Shown: positions 7,142 to 15,561, counted from the first letter of the stretch. The stretch: 42,833 bases of DNA from Bacteroidaceae bacterium (GCA_017615125.1 JAGAAS010000107.1:1-42833), one strand, 5' to 3'. The notes: generated by a model not told the origin, from the letters alone. Made by a program: numbers and translations.

Positions 7142-8974
7142 TTATTTGCTGCTGACCAGACATTGGGAAGTAAACACCAGCGTGCGCTTGGTCTCGTCGT
7201 TTACCTTTATATAATAGGTCTTGTCGCGTGCAAACTCGGGCAAGCTGCAGACCGTGCTGTTCATACGCATGGAGAACGGAGCCTGGAACTCGAAGAGCGT
7301 TTTGCCCTTCTCGCTGGCGACGGAGAAGACATCGCCTTCGGAGAGAGGGAGGTTGAGCAGCAGGCAGGTAGGCTGCAGAGCCGTAGCCTCCGAGGGGCCT
7401 GCAGGCCTTCCGCCCATAGAGCCTCCCATAGAGAAGACCGTTCCTCCAGCGATAACGATGTCGGCAAAATCGGTGTCGAGCCCCTCTTCTGGAGGGCCTG
7501 CCTCGCTGAGTGCCCATATAGAGCCGCCGTTGATCGTTATCGCCCCCGACGCCCGTCCGTTGCTGTCGATAGCATCGTTTCTCAGCGAATGGCAATAGAC
7601 AGAGCCGCCGTTGATGACAATCTGCTTGGCAGCATTCAGGCAGTCGTCGTAGGTCTCAACCTGGATGTCGCCGCCATCGATGACGAGCGACGTCTTGCTC
7701 TCGATGCCCTCGCCCCCGTCGCAGTCGCACGCGATGGTGACCGTTCCGCTATAGATGTGGATGTCGTCTGCTGCACGGATGGCCTTGGGCTTCTTATTCA
7801 CGAAGCGGTCTTCCATTCCCGGGAATCCCATCGGGAAGCCGTCGCCGCCCCACTCGCCCATTGGAGGGAAGCCGCCATTCCCTCGAAGCGAATCGGGGAA
7901 GAACGGGAAACCACCCTCGCCTGGCTGGAAGTCAGGAAAGCCCTCACCCGGCTGAAAGTCGGGAGGGAACGGGAAGCCGTCCTCGCCTGGCTGGAAATCG
8001 GGAATGCCTTCGCCCGGCTGAAAGTCGGGAGGGAACGGGAAACCGCCCTGAGGGAAGTTCTTCCATATAGTTGAATCGCCAAAGTCGGGCATTGGGAAAC
8101 CCATCGGCCCTCCGGGAGGGAACATCCCCTCCTGTTCGCCAGCAATCGTTCCCGTTGTCTTTACCGAAAGCAAAGGTCCTTCGGCACCTGGGCTCCCTAT
8201 CACAAGCGTGCTATCGGCCTTGATGCCCTTCCCCCCGCGTCCGTTGTTGACAAGATGCAGCACTCCGCCCGAAAGGTTCATGGGTCCATACGAATGAATG
8301 CAGTCGGAAGAAAAAGCCTTCAGCTTCCCTTCTACCGTTACGGTATCACCGTCGGCATCCGAGACTACCGACAGTTCTCCGCCAGACATCTCGAAGGCGT
8401 CCTTGGCTACGATGCCGTCCTTTCCCACAGCCTTGTGGTTGACAGAAATATGGCCGTCTTCAATGCGGATATAATCATCGGAACAGAGCGAATGGTGCGA
8501 CACGCTGCCGACAACCAACTCGCCCTTGCCGCGAAACACCAGCTGCCCCTCGCTGAAGAAGGCTGCCTTACGGTCCTCCTCAGCGGGAGCGTACACTTCG
8601 CCGTCTTCAAGGACGTTGGTGGTTCCTTTTGCCAAGAATACGGTCGTCTTCTTGTGCGACTGGATGTTGATGGCAGGCCCGTCTGAGTTCTTCAGCTGGA
8701 GTCCTTTCAGATAAAGCTTCTGGCGAGAAGCGCTACACAGCCGGAAGCTGCCGTCGGAGGAAATCCCCTTCAGAAGATAGATGATTTCTTCTGCGCAAGA
8801 CGCGTTCACCGATACATCGGCTCCTTCCACGTCAACGCTCACGCCCTTCTTCTCAAAGGGATTGTCAACGGAAACGGAAGTCCCGTCGTACTGAACGGTA
8901 ACAACCGACACTTTCGGCTGGCAGCCTGCCAGCACAAAAGTCATTACTCCAATAAAAAAAGCTGTTCTTGTCAA
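7142..8974 (-). CDS. Cthe_2159-type beta-helix carbohydrate-binding lipoprotein
   Basis: A 610-residue protein. It starts with TTG in a TTGA overlap with the stop of the preceding gene; the lipobox LAGC places the acylated Cys at residue 18. Using the first ATG (residue 11) would leave almost no signal peptide, so TTG is preferred. The body repeats beta-helix-like steps such as ISVNHKAVGKDGIVAKDAF and GAITINGGSIWALSEAG, and has VFLAKGTTNVLEDG. This matches the family of the Clostridium thermocellum protein Cthe_2159, a calcium- and polysaccharide-binding beta-helix. A glycine/proline-rich insert near residues 285-385 carries 22-residue repeats. Membrane anchoring at the cell surface is likely. 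It could bind or display a polymer; no enzyme motif is visible. Confidence 0.75.
   Translation of the reverse strand: MTRTAFFIGVMTFVLAGCQPKVSVVTVQYDGTSVSVDNPFEKKGVSVDVEGADVSVNASCAEEIIYLLKGISSDGSFRLCSASRQKLYLKGLQLKNSDGPAINIQSHKKTTVFLAKGTTNVLEDGEVYAPAEEDRKAAFFSEGQLVFRGKGELVVGSVSHHSLCSDDYIRIEDGHISVNHKAVGKDGIVAKDAFEMSGGELSVVSDADGDTVTVEGKLKAFSSDCIHSYGPMNLSGGVLHLVNNGRGGKGIKADSTLVIGSPGAEGPLLSVKTTGTIAGEQEGMFPPGGPMGFPMPDFGDSTIWKNFPQGGFPFPPDFQPGEGIPDFQPGEDGFPFPPDFQPGEGFPDFQPGEGGFPFFPDSLRGNGGFPPMGEWGGDGFPMGFPGMEDRFVNKKPKAIRAADDIHIYSGTVTIACDCDGGEGIESKTSLVIDGGDIQVETYDDCLNAAKQIVINGGSVYCHSLRNDAIDSNGRASGAITINGGSIWALSEAGPPEEGLDTDFADIVIAGGTVFSMGGSMGGRPAGPSEATALQPTCLLLNLPLSEGDVFSVASEKGKTLFEFQAPFSMRMNSTVCSLPEFARDKTYYIKVNDETKRTLVFTSQCLVSSK
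7916..8047 (-). repeat. Two 66-bp in-frame repeats coding a 22-residue unit
   Basis: The segment starting at 7916 recurs 66 bp later at 7982 and encodes a Pro/Gly/Phe/Asp-rich 22-residue unit with the core PPDFQPGEG and PDFQPGE. It sits in the middle of the beta-helix lipoprotein, flanked by more Gly/Pro/Phe-rich sequence. It may be a flexible or acidic insert. Confidence 0.7.
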
Positions 8975-10713
8975 GGAGTTATCTTTATTTTTTCAACCAT
9001 CCAGCCTGCCGTGTGATTGACAGAAACGGCCGACACGCTCGTCTTCTCTGCGCTGAAGGCATGCAAGGCTCCTCCGTCGAGCGTCAGGGAGCCTTCGGTG
9101 TGCACAGCATTGTCGACAGCCCGCGCGCGCACGAATCCTCCTTTTATCTGTATGTCGCTGTCGCCGTTGATGCCGCGGGCACGCGAGCGTTCACCTGACT
9201 CCGTGTGGTCGCCTCCTTCGGCAACAACCGTCACATCGCCGCTTGTCATACTGATGACTCCGCCGTTGTTGATGCCTTTGGCTCCGTTGCCCGTTGCCTT
9301 CAGCTGAAGGGTGGCTCCGCTGATGGTCAGCGCGCCCTTGCTGCGCACGCAGGCAGAAGACTTCATGTCCTCCTCCGTAGCATCGTAGATGGGTGTTCCC
9401 TGCGCGAAGGCTACAGCTTTTCCTCCCGCGAACGACATATCGCCGTCGGACTCTATCGCCTTCGAGCCCTTGCCCGAGACGGTAGCCTGGACGATGCCGC
9501 CCGTCTGCGTGTATTTTCCTATGGACTTGATGGCCATACCCTTGTCGCCGGAAGTCGTCACCTTAACGAGCCCTCCATTCATGCGGATATCGGGAACGAT
9601 GCCCGTCTCGGTTCCTTCAAAGGATGTCGTAATTCCTTCGTCAACGGACTGGACGATGAGCTTGCCAGCGTTTATCTCCACATAGCCCTTACCTACGTCT
9701 ACACCGTCATCGGCAGACTGAACAGTAACGGTTCCGCCATTCATGAGGAAATAGTCGTTGACGCTGATGCCGTCCTTGTTCGACGTAGTGATGTTGATGA
9801 CTGGGTTATGGCTCCCGCCTCGCACGCGAACATAGTCGTCGCTGGCTATCCCGTGCCCGTAGTTGGCATTCACGTTGAGCGTGCCTGTTCCCGAGAAGAT
9901 GAACTGTCCCTCGCTGAACACGACGCCTTTCATCGACTCACCGGCAGGAGGCTCGGCGTACGTTGTCCCGTCGGCAAGCGTGTTGACGGTTCCGGCAGGA
10001 AGCTCTATGTAAAGCGTCTTTCCGCCGAACTCGGTGCCTGAAACCGTCGTCTTCGGGAAGATGAGGGCGCCTCCATCGGCATTCGTGATGGAGACGTTGT
10101 TGAGGGTGATGCGGCTTTTCTTTGCAGCATAGAGCTTGAAGGAGCCGTCGGTGGTGCTACCCGTGAGGATGAAGCGGACCTTCTTCATAGCGTATGCAAC
10201 GACGTCGGAAGATGTGCCCGAGGCAACGACAACGACGGTGTTCTTGAGCGACGTGGGATTATAGGTGAAGGAAGCTGTCGTCCCGCTATAGGTAACCGTC
10301 ACGGTGCCCTTCGCCTCCTCGTCGTCGATGAAGTTCTCGATGAAGTCGCCGTAGTCGTTGGTTGCCGTCTCGACGGTTGTGACTTTTTCCTTAATAAAGG
10401 AATAGGATGTGTCGTCCGAAGGGTCTATGGCAACGTCGAAGTCGGTGACGTAGCTCTGAAGCTCGACTTTGTCCGGCTCCTCAAACTGGATACAGTCGAC
10501 GAACGAGACAGGATAGGTAACCTTGATGCCGTCGGTGGTATTCAGGAAGAGGTGCGAGGCGTCGGCATCGAAGGTGATATGCGCGATAGACTCTATCTCG
10601 TAGGACTGTGCCGTGCCGTCGGTGCACAACACATAAACGGTAGTAGCGTCTTCCGCTTTAGCAGAGAAGAACAAGACTGCCGAAAGGATCAACAATGTAA
10701 TCCGTTTCATCAT
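8971..10713 (-). CDS. Cthe_2159-type beta-helix protein, secreted
   Basis: A 580-residue exported protein (signal MKRITLLILSAVLFFSAKAED after a double Met). Residues about 25-85 form a small domain (VYVLCTDGTAQSYEIESIAHITF, in two parts) that also occurs in the gene just upstream. Residues about 130-575 are the Cthe_2159-type repeat body, with TLYIELPAGTVNTLADG, GIASDDYVRVRGG and GTVTVQSADDGVDVG. It overlaps the upstream gene by ATGA and the downstream paralogue by TTGA, so the three are very likely translationally coupled. It has neither a lipobox nor a recognisable T9SS tail, so its final location is uncertain. The role is probably extracellular polymer binding, by family resemblance only. 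Confidence 0.75.
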   Translation of the reverse strand: MMKRITLLILSAVLFFSAKAEDATTVYVLCTDGTAQSYEIESIAHITFDADASHLFLNTTDGIKVTYPVSFVDCIQFEEPDKVELQSYVTDFDVAIDPSDDTSYSFIKEKVTTVETATNDYGDFIENFIDDEEAKGTVTVTYSGTTASFTYNPTSLKNTVVVVASGTSSDVVAYAMKKVRFILTGSTTDGSFKLYAAKKSRITLNNVSITNADGGALIFPKTTVSGTEFGGKTLYIELPAGTVNTLADGTTYAEPPAGESMKGVVFSEGQFIFSGTGTLNVNANYGHGIASDDYVRVRGGSHNPVINITTSNKDGISVNDYFLMNGGTVTVQSADDGVDVGKGYVEINAGKLIVQSVDEGITTSFEGTETGIVPDIRMNGGLVKVTTSGDKGMAIKSIGKYTQTGGIVQATVSGKGSKAIESDGDMSFAGGKAVAFAQGTPIYDATEEDMKSSACVRSKGALTISGATLQLKATGNGAKGINNGGVISMTSGDVTVVAEGGDHTESGERSRARGINGDSDIQIKGGFVRARAVDNAVHTEGSLTLDGGALHAFSAEKTSVSAVSVNHTAGWMVEKIKITP

Positions 10714-11168
10714 CGCACAAATTTACTGCTTTTGCCTTCGGCCTCTACCACATATATACCCCTGGGCAACTGGCTCAGGTCTATCGTTTGCTCAGAGATG
10801 GTCTGCACGGTTGTCAGCACACGTTGTCCGCTTATCGAGTAGACATTTACAACGCTGCCTGCTTTCCCGCTCAGGGTGAGGCTATGCGACGCGGGCGAAT
10901 AGGAAAACGAGGGCTCTGCCACAGGAAGGGGAGCGACATAGGTTCCCTCCTGGAAGGTGAGGGCCCTTACGCTGGAGAGTGCATACGTCTGGTCTTCACC
11001 GCTTGTCATTACGGCAATCATGTTGCCCGAATCGAACTTGATCTTGCTGATTCCGCTCAGCGGCAGGGCTGTCTCTGTGCCCGACGTCTGGGTGACGTAG
11101 AGGTTCTGCGCCAGAGCTGACGCACTCAGGATAAACATGCAGGCAATAGATAGAGCAATTCTTCTCAT
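10710..11168 (-). CDS. Small secreted protein with T9SS C-terminal domain
   Basis: A 152-residue protein with a signal peptide (MRRIALSIACMFILSASALAQ). A central module reads LSGISKIKFDSGNMIAVMTS, then YALSSVRALTF. The C-terminal sorting domain reads VNVYSISGQRVL, then LPRGIYVVEAEGKSSKFVR. The central module matches the N-terminal domain of the next protein (8971-10713). Very small T9SS cargo of this kind is common in Bacteroidota, but the function of the module is unknown. The start is 15 bp after the DUF2490 stop, and the stop overlaps the next start as ATGA. It may be a surface-anchored companion of the two beta-helix proteins. Confidence 0.7.
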   Translation of the reverse strand: MRRIALSIACMFILSASALAQNLYVTQTSGTETALPLSGISKIKFDSGNMIAVMTSGEDQTYALSSVRALTFQEGTYVAPLPVAEPSFSYSPASHSLTLSGKAGSVVNVYSISGQRVLTTVQTISEQTIDLSQLPRGIYVVEAEGKSSKFVR

Positions 11169-11183
11169 CTGTATTTCTGGTCT

Positions 11184-12059
11184 TTAGAAGTCAAACGAAT
11201 ATTCCAGTCCTATGATGTTTCCACCTATTTCATCGTCGTAAATGTCGTCGCCGTCGTAGCTGACTTGATAGCGGTAGTAGGCTGAGAGCTTGGAATGCTT
11301 GTTAATCTTATAATCCGTGCCGACTGTGTAGCGCATCTTTGCAAGGGAGAACTGCGTGTCGATGTCGTTGAACGCCTCCACTTCGGCAAAGGGCTCGAAC
11401 TTGCACTTGGGGATGTCGTAGCTTGCAGCAAGGCGGCTGCGCAGTTTTTGGTCGGTCTTCGCCTTTTTGTCGTCCACCATGTAGCTGCAGTCAGGGTCGT
11501 TCGTGTCGGTTATAAGATACCACTCCTCCAAGTCGGGGAAGAGGACCGAAAGCGGGTTGTAATAGTAGCGGGTCCTGTTGCACGAGGCTGGAGCGGTATA
11601 GGTAAACTGGTACCGTTCCCTCAGCGAGAGCTTGAAACGGCCCACCTTCGTGGAAGCCGAAGCGGAAGCAAAGCTGCGATGCCTGGCGCCCCAGTAGGCG
11701 TCGTCCACGTTCATGTGCTTGGGAATATCCTCGGTGGTGTACTTGATGTTCGTCTCCGACGGGTTGTTCTTGTAGATGAACAGATAGCCTGCATCGACCT
11801 TTAGCCAAGGGGCAACGTTCTTATTCTTATAGGAGAACGACACTCCCGCAGAGGCCCTGTCGGTAGCGGAGAAGACGTCGCGCAGACGATAGCCTGCCTC
11901 AACGGACATGTGAAGCCCCGTAGCGAGTTTCGTCTCGCCCTCCACGTTGGTCCAGAAGCCCCAGTCGTCGTTGCTTCCCACTACCTGCGCCTCAACGGAG
12001 GGCACAAGGAGGAAGAGCAGGAATGCTGCGGGGAGGAGAAGGGAAAAATATCTTTTCAT
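11184..12059 (-). CDS. DUF2490-type outer-membrane beta-barrel protein
   Basis: A 291-residue protein with a signal peptide ending near residue 25 (LVPSVEAQ). Alternating-strand sequences run throughout: LHMSVEAGYRLRDVF, WLKVDAGYLFIYKNN, FKLSLRERYQFTYTAP and LSAYYRYQVSYDGDD. It ends in an aromatic strand (IIGLEYSFDF), as expected for an outer-membrane barrel. This is the DUF2490 pattern of Bacteroidota. It lies between the DUF4956 gene (139 bp upstream, with a dispersed repeat in between) and the T9SS-type gene 15 bp downstream. Context suggests it forms the outer-membrane part of whatever the cluster builds, but that is inference. Confidence 0.7.
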   Translation of the reverse strand: MKRYFSLLLPAAFLLFLLVPSVEAQVVGSNDDWGFWTNVEGETKLATGLHMSVEAGYRLRDVFSATDRASAGVSFSYKNKNVAPWLKVDAGYLFIYKNNPSETNIKYTTEDIPKHMNVDDAYWGARHRSFASASASTKVGRFKLSLRERYQFTYTAPASCNRTRYYYNPLSVLFPDLEEWYLITDTNDPDCSYMVDDKKAKTDQKLRSRLAASYDIPKCKFEPFAEVEAFNDIDTQFSLAKMRYTVGTDYKINKHSKLSAYYRYQVSYDGDDIYDDEIGGNIIGLEYSFDF

Positions 12060-12110
12060 ATCAGATTTTGGATTATCGGGAATACGTTTCAGTTTTTCGA
12101 AAACAAATAA

Positions 12111-12194
12111 AAAATTTTCGAGAAGGGAAAAATTTTTTTTCTTTCTACATCTCGCCGTATGAAGAAGGGAAAATTTCTTATGAAGAAAGAAAAA
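12111..12194 (+). repeat. Dispersed A-tract intergenic repeat, copy A
   Basis: The segment contains TCGAGAAGGGAAAAATTTTT, CTCGCCGTATGAAGAAGGGA and TATGAAGAAAGAAAAATC. The same modules recur at 21096-21165 (inverted), 27041-27142 and 41330-41401. This copy lies between two genes of the VTC cluster, just past the DUF4956 stop. Confidence 0.7.
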
Positions 12195-12197
12195 TCT

Positions 12198-12935
12198 TTA
12201 CCCCCTTGGCATACGTCCCACGCTGTCTACAGAGTTGTTCTGTCCGGAAAGGGGCTTGTAGTAGATGCGGAGTATGGCGCTGTCCTTGAGGAAGTCGATG
12301 GCTCCCACCTCCACGCGGAAGATGTCGAGTCCCGTGCGTTTCTTCAGGTCCTCGATGAGCTCGTCGTTCTTCTCAGGCGTTATCAGCCGCACGTTGTCGT
12401 ACTTGATGAGCTTGCTTGCCTCGTTCTTGATGAACATCTTGCTCTCGCACACCCAGATGGAGATGAGGAATAGCAGGTTTGCCGCTCCCAGCTCCACATA
12501 GCTGATGCTTGTAGCGAGGGCGTTGATGGCGCTCACGGCGATGATGAGGAAGAGGTAGGTCATCTCGCGGATGGGAACGCTCTCTGTCCTGTAGCGGATG
12601 ATGCCGAAGATGGCGAACAGGCCGAGGGCGAAGCCTATCTTGAGCTTCACGCCTCCCATGAGGAAGATGAGCAGGAACACGCTGATGGAAATCAGGGTGA
12701 AGGTAAAGAGGTAGTCGCGCCGACGGCTCTTGGGGTAATAGAACAGGCGCACGATGATGCCCACGACGACGATGTTTACCAGGAAGCGGACGAGGAGCTC
12801 GCTCAGCCCGGCCCAGTCGACCCATACGGAGGAAGCCATGCTGCTCTCCACGATGGAATCCATTTCACCTTCCAACTCTTCCGATGCGGCAAGCAGGGCT
12901 TTTCCTCCTGCTGCCAAAAGATTCAAAAATGACAT
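12198..12935 (-). CDS. DUF4956 membrane protein
   Basis: A 245-residue integral membrane protein. Hydrophobic segments lie near residues 45-65, 73-92, 97-111, 122-141 and 145-163. The segment GLFAIFGIIRYRTESVPIRE, followed by MTYLF, is the conserved core of DUF4956 proteins. A soluble C-terminal part (about 170-235, with DLKKRTGLDIFRVEVGAIDF) probably lies in the cytoplasm. The gene starts 20 bp after the VTC-domain gene. Established genomic associations place DUF4956 next to VTC-domain and CotH-type proteins in many bacteria; no CotH is seen here. The biochemical role of DUF4956 is unknown; a membrane partner of the polymerase-like protein is a reasonable guess. Confidence 0.85.
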   Translation of the reverse strand: MSFLNLLAAGGKALLAASEELEGEMDSIVESSMASSVWVDWAGLSELLVRFLVNIVVVGIIVRLFYYPKSRRRDYLFTFTLISISVFLLIFLMGGVKLKIGFALGLFAIFGIIRYRTESVPIREMTYLFLIIAVSAINALATSISYVELGAANLLFLISIWVCESKMFIKNEASKLIKYDNVRLITPEKNDELIEDLKKRTGLDIFRVEVGAIDFLKDSAILRIYYKPLSGQNNSVDSVGRMPRG

Positions 12936-12954
12936 AACTATTGGGTATTAGGTT

Positions 12955-13731
12955 TTATACGTTGTTTATAAATTCATTTTCAAGCAGTTTCTCGAACTTG
13001 CGGACCTTCGGGAGGAAGTTGTTCTTCTTGATGTCTTTGTTCGTAGCTACCGTTCCGATGCAGTACTTGCTGAAGCCGGAGGGGTGTATCCGCAAGGTGC
13101 GCAGGATGTCAAGCACGGGCGAGTAGACGTTTCCGTCGCGCTTGAGCTCGATAATCACCAGACGGTCGTATGTGTTGTCGACGCCCGTTTCCCAATGGTG
13201 GAACCTCACGTGGGAGTCGATGGTGAGGCGCTCCGTCTTCTCCATGTTGACGAGGGTGATGCGCTCGAACTGGTTCTCAACCTTCGGCACAAGCTGCTCC
13301 AGCGTGTACCACGCATACTTGTTGAGCAGTTCGTTGCCCCCGTCCTGCACCAGCGTGTCGAGTCCCTGCACCTGCATGCGCTTTTTCTTCGTGCGTCCGT
13401 GATTGTTCTTGTTCTTCACCTCGAGGAATGTCTCGTTGCTGTTCAGGTATGTGCGTACCCGCACCTTTTGGCGCGTCAAGCGCCCGTTGTGGTGCGCCAG
13501 ATACATCTCCTCGTCGGGCGTGTCGAGGTAAACCGTCCTGTACGGGCTCACAAGGCGTCCGTCAATCTCGTTGACGTAATACTTGCCCCGGGCCATCTCC
13601 AGCAAGCGCTCCAGCTGCGTCAGCGTAGCCAGGTACTTCCTGTCGGTCCTGTTCATAAGCCTGATTCCGCTCATTTCCTCCAGCGAAATGGTGGGCAGAA
13701 GCTCGAGGGATTGTAAAATTGCCTTTTCCAT
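12955..13731 (-). CDS. VTC-domain polyphosphate polymerase-like protein
   Basis: A 258-residue cytoplasmic protein with the VTC tunnel fold. The expected charged residues are all present: Lys32 (NRTDRKYL), Arg91 and Arg93 (KVRVRTYL), Glu104 and Lys106 (FLEVKNK), a basic run KKKR, Arg157 (FERITL), Arg168 and Asp172 (RLTID), Glu195 and Lys197 (IELKRD), and Lys222 (SKYCIG). In yeast Vtc4 the matching residues bind triphosphate and metal and make polyphosphate from ATP. The length is the bare catalytic domain; no SPX domain is present. I start at 13731 rather than 13764 because a promoter -7 box covers the upstream codons. It is the first gene of the cluster, followed at 20 bp by the DUF4956 gene. 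Confidence 0.85.
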   Translation of the reverse strand: MEKAILQSLELLPTISLEEMSGIRLMNRTDRKYLATLTQLERLLEMARGKYYVNEIDGRLVSPYRTVYLDTPDEEMYLAHHNGRLTRQKVRVRTYLNSNETFLEVKNKNNHGRTKKKRMQVQGLDTLVQDGGNELLNKYAWYTLEQLVPKVENQFERITLVNMEKTERLTIDSHVRFHHWETGVDNTYDRLVIIELKRDGNVYSPVLDILRTLRIHPSGFSKYCIGTVATNKDIKKNNFLPKVRKFEKLLENEFINNV

Positions 13732-13741
13732 CTTAATGCGG

Positions 13742-13749
13742 CAAATGTA
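13742..13749 (-). promoter_or_regulatory. Promoter -7 box of the VTC cluster
   Basis: Minus strand TACATTTG followed by C. The transcript would begin near 13736, leaving only about five nucleotides before the ATG at 13731. No good TTTG is found at the -33 distance. This box rules out the longer reading frame that begins at 13764. Confidence 0.5.
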
Positions 13750-13843
13750 CGGATAAAAAATCACTTCTGGCTCGTTTTAACAAAAAAAAACAAGCGAATG
13801 ACAGAAATTTGGCGATATTCTTTTTCAATTCAAGAAATTGCCT

Positions 13844-13851
13844 TATCTTTG
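13844..13851 (+). promoter_or_regulatory. Promoter -7 box of frr-rsgA
   Basis: TATCTTTG on the plus strand, about 45 bp before the frr ATG. The -33 region is T-rich without a clear TTTG. It lies back to back with the VTC cluster promoter in the same 165-bp intergenic region. Confidence 0.5.
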
Positions 13852-13896
13852 ACTTCGGATTAAACCTTTCACGTAAGAAACTATCTATTGAACACT

Positions 13897-14457
13897 ATGC
13901 AGGATTTGAAATCTTATCTGAACGAGACTGAAGAGATGATGGAGATGGCCATTCTCCACATCGAAGACGAGCTGGCTCATATCCGCGCCGGCAAAGCCGA
14001 TATACGTCTGCTCGACGGCATCCGCGTCGACAACTACGGCATGAAGGTTCCCATCAACAATGCCGCCAGCGTTTCCACTCCCGACGCCCGCACCATCGCT
14101 ATCCGCCCGTGGGACAAGAGCATGCTCCGCGTCATCGAGAAGGCTATCATCGACTCCGACCTCGGCATCATGCCCGAGAACAACGGCGATATGATCCGCA
14201 TCAGCATCCCACCCCTCACCGAGGAACGCCGCAAGCAGCTTGTGAAGCAATGCAACAAGGAGGTGGAGACAGCAAAAATCAGTGTGCGCAACGCACGTCG
14301 CGACTGCATCGAGCGGCTGAAGAAGGCTGTCAAGGAAGGAATGCCCGAGGATGAGCAGAAAGACGGCGAAGAGAAAGTGCAGAAGCTCCACGACAAGTAC
14401 ATCAAGAAGATCGACGAGGTATTTGCTGCGAAGGAGAAGGAAATCATGACCATCTAA
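13897..14457 (+). CDS. frr: Ribosome-recycling factor
   Basis: A 186-residue cytoplasmic protein that, with EF-G, splits post-termination ribosomes. The whole family pattern is visible: ELAHIRAGKADIRLLDGIRV near residues 27-46, YGMKVPINNAASVSTPDAR, IRPWDKSMLRVIEKAI, GDMIRISIPPLTEERRKQLV and the C-terminal helix ending AAKEKEIMTI. The ATG at 13897 gives the usual length of about 186; a TTG three codons earlier is possible but unnecessary. It has its own promoter and is followed at 55 bp by rsgA, so translation-related functions are grouped. Confidence 0.95.
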   Translation: MQDLKSYLNETEEMMEMAILHIEDELAHIRAGKADIRLLDGIRVDNYGMKVPINNAASVSTPDARTIAIRPWDKSMLRVIEKAIIDSDLGIMPENNGDMIRISIPPLTEERRKQLVKQCNKEVETAKISVRNARRDCIERLKKAVKEGMPEDEQKDGEEKVQKLHDKYIKKIDEVFAAKEKEIMTI

Positions 14458-14512
14458 GCAGTCCCTCGCCCGCCCGAAGCGGAAGCCCGGGAGGACAGAG
14501 AGCAAAGAGCCG

Positions 14513-15472
14513 ATGCCGAAAGGACTTGTCGTCAAGAACACAGGTAGTCACTACAGGGTGCGCACGGATTCGGGCGCACTCTTTGACTGTAAGGTAAAGG
14601 GCAACTTCCGCCTCAAGGGTTTGCGGAGCACCAGCCCCGTAGCCGTTGGCGACAACGTCACCTTTGAGGTCACCGCTGCCTCCTCATCCCTTCCCGGCAC
14701 TGTGGGGGAAGGGTGGATTACCGACATTGAAGACCGTTCCAACTACATCATCCGCAAGGCTTCGAACCTGAGCAAGCAGAGCCACATCATCGCTGCCAAC
14801 GTCGACCAGTGCCTGCTGATGGTTACCGTCAGCCATCCTGAGACAAGCACCGTCTTCATTGACCGTTTCCTTGCCGTAAGCGAGGCATACCGCATTCCCG
14901 TACATATCGTCATCAACAAAGCCGACCTGTACGATGCCTCCGAGCTCCGCATCGCCGAGCTGCTATCCACGCTCTACGATAGTCTCGGCTACACTTGCCA
15001 CCTTATCTCCTGCGCAAACAACACCCTGTATCCTGGACCCTCCTCCCTGCTGCCTTTCCTCGAAGGACGCACCACGCTCCTCTCGGGAAACTCCGGCGTG
15101 GGCAAGAGCACGCTTCTCAACCTGCTCCTTCCCGATGCCTGCCAGAAGACGGCAGCCCTCTCGGCGGCACACGATACGGGTATGCACACGACAACATTCA
15201 GCGAGATGTTCGCCCTTCCCGGCTCGGGCTGGCTCATCGACACGCCGGGAATAAAGGGCTTCGGCACCTTCGATATGGAGCGCGAGGAAGTGAGTCACTA
15301 CTTCCGCGAGCTGTTTGCTCTTTCGCCAAACTGCCGTTACGGCAACTGCACCCACACCCACGAGCCTGGCTGCGCCGTCCGAGACGCCCTCGACAAGGGG
15401 CTTGTCGCCCCTTCGCGCTATGCCTCGTACCTGAGTATGCTGGAGGACAAGGAGGAGACGAAATATAGATAG
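14513..15472 (+). CDS. rsgA: Ribosome small subunit biogenesis GTPase RsgA
   Basis: A 319-residue GTPase that acts in late 30S subunit maturation. The circularly permuted motif order is clear: G4 NKAD at 135-138 precedes G1 GNSGVGKST at 192-200, and G3 DTPG is at 243-246. An N-terminal OB-fold spans about 1-75. The zinc site has the classical C-X4-C-X-H-X5-C spacing with Cys274, Cys279, His281 and Cys287. The length is normal for the family. It follows frr at 55 bp and is probably co-transcribed with it. Confidence 0.95.
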   Translation: MPKGLVVKNTGSHYRVRTDSGALFDCKVKGNFRLKGLRSTSPVAVGDNVTFEVTAASSSLPGTVGEGWITDIEDRSNYIIRKASNLSKQSHIIAANVDQCLLMVTVSHPETSTVFIDRFLAVSEAYRIPVHIVINKADLYDASELRIAELLSTLYDSLGYTCHLISCANNTLYPGPSSLLPFLEGRTTLLSGNSGVGKSTLLNLLLPDACQKTAALSAAHDTGMHTTTFSEMFALPGSGWLIDTPGIKGFGTFDMEREEVSHYFRELFALSPNCRYGNCTHTHEPGCAVRDALDKGLVAPSRYASYLSMLEDKEETKYR

Positions 15473-15561
15473 CACATCCGGTTTCCCAAAGGAAACAGGG
15501 AAAAACCAGTCATCCTCTTGCTTCATCTATTTTACACGAGAATACCGAAGACGTCAGACCG

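Noticed and set aside
13732-13764. Longer N-terminus for the VTC protein
   Set aside because: The extra codons overlap the -7 promoter box, and the VTC fold starts at the later Met.
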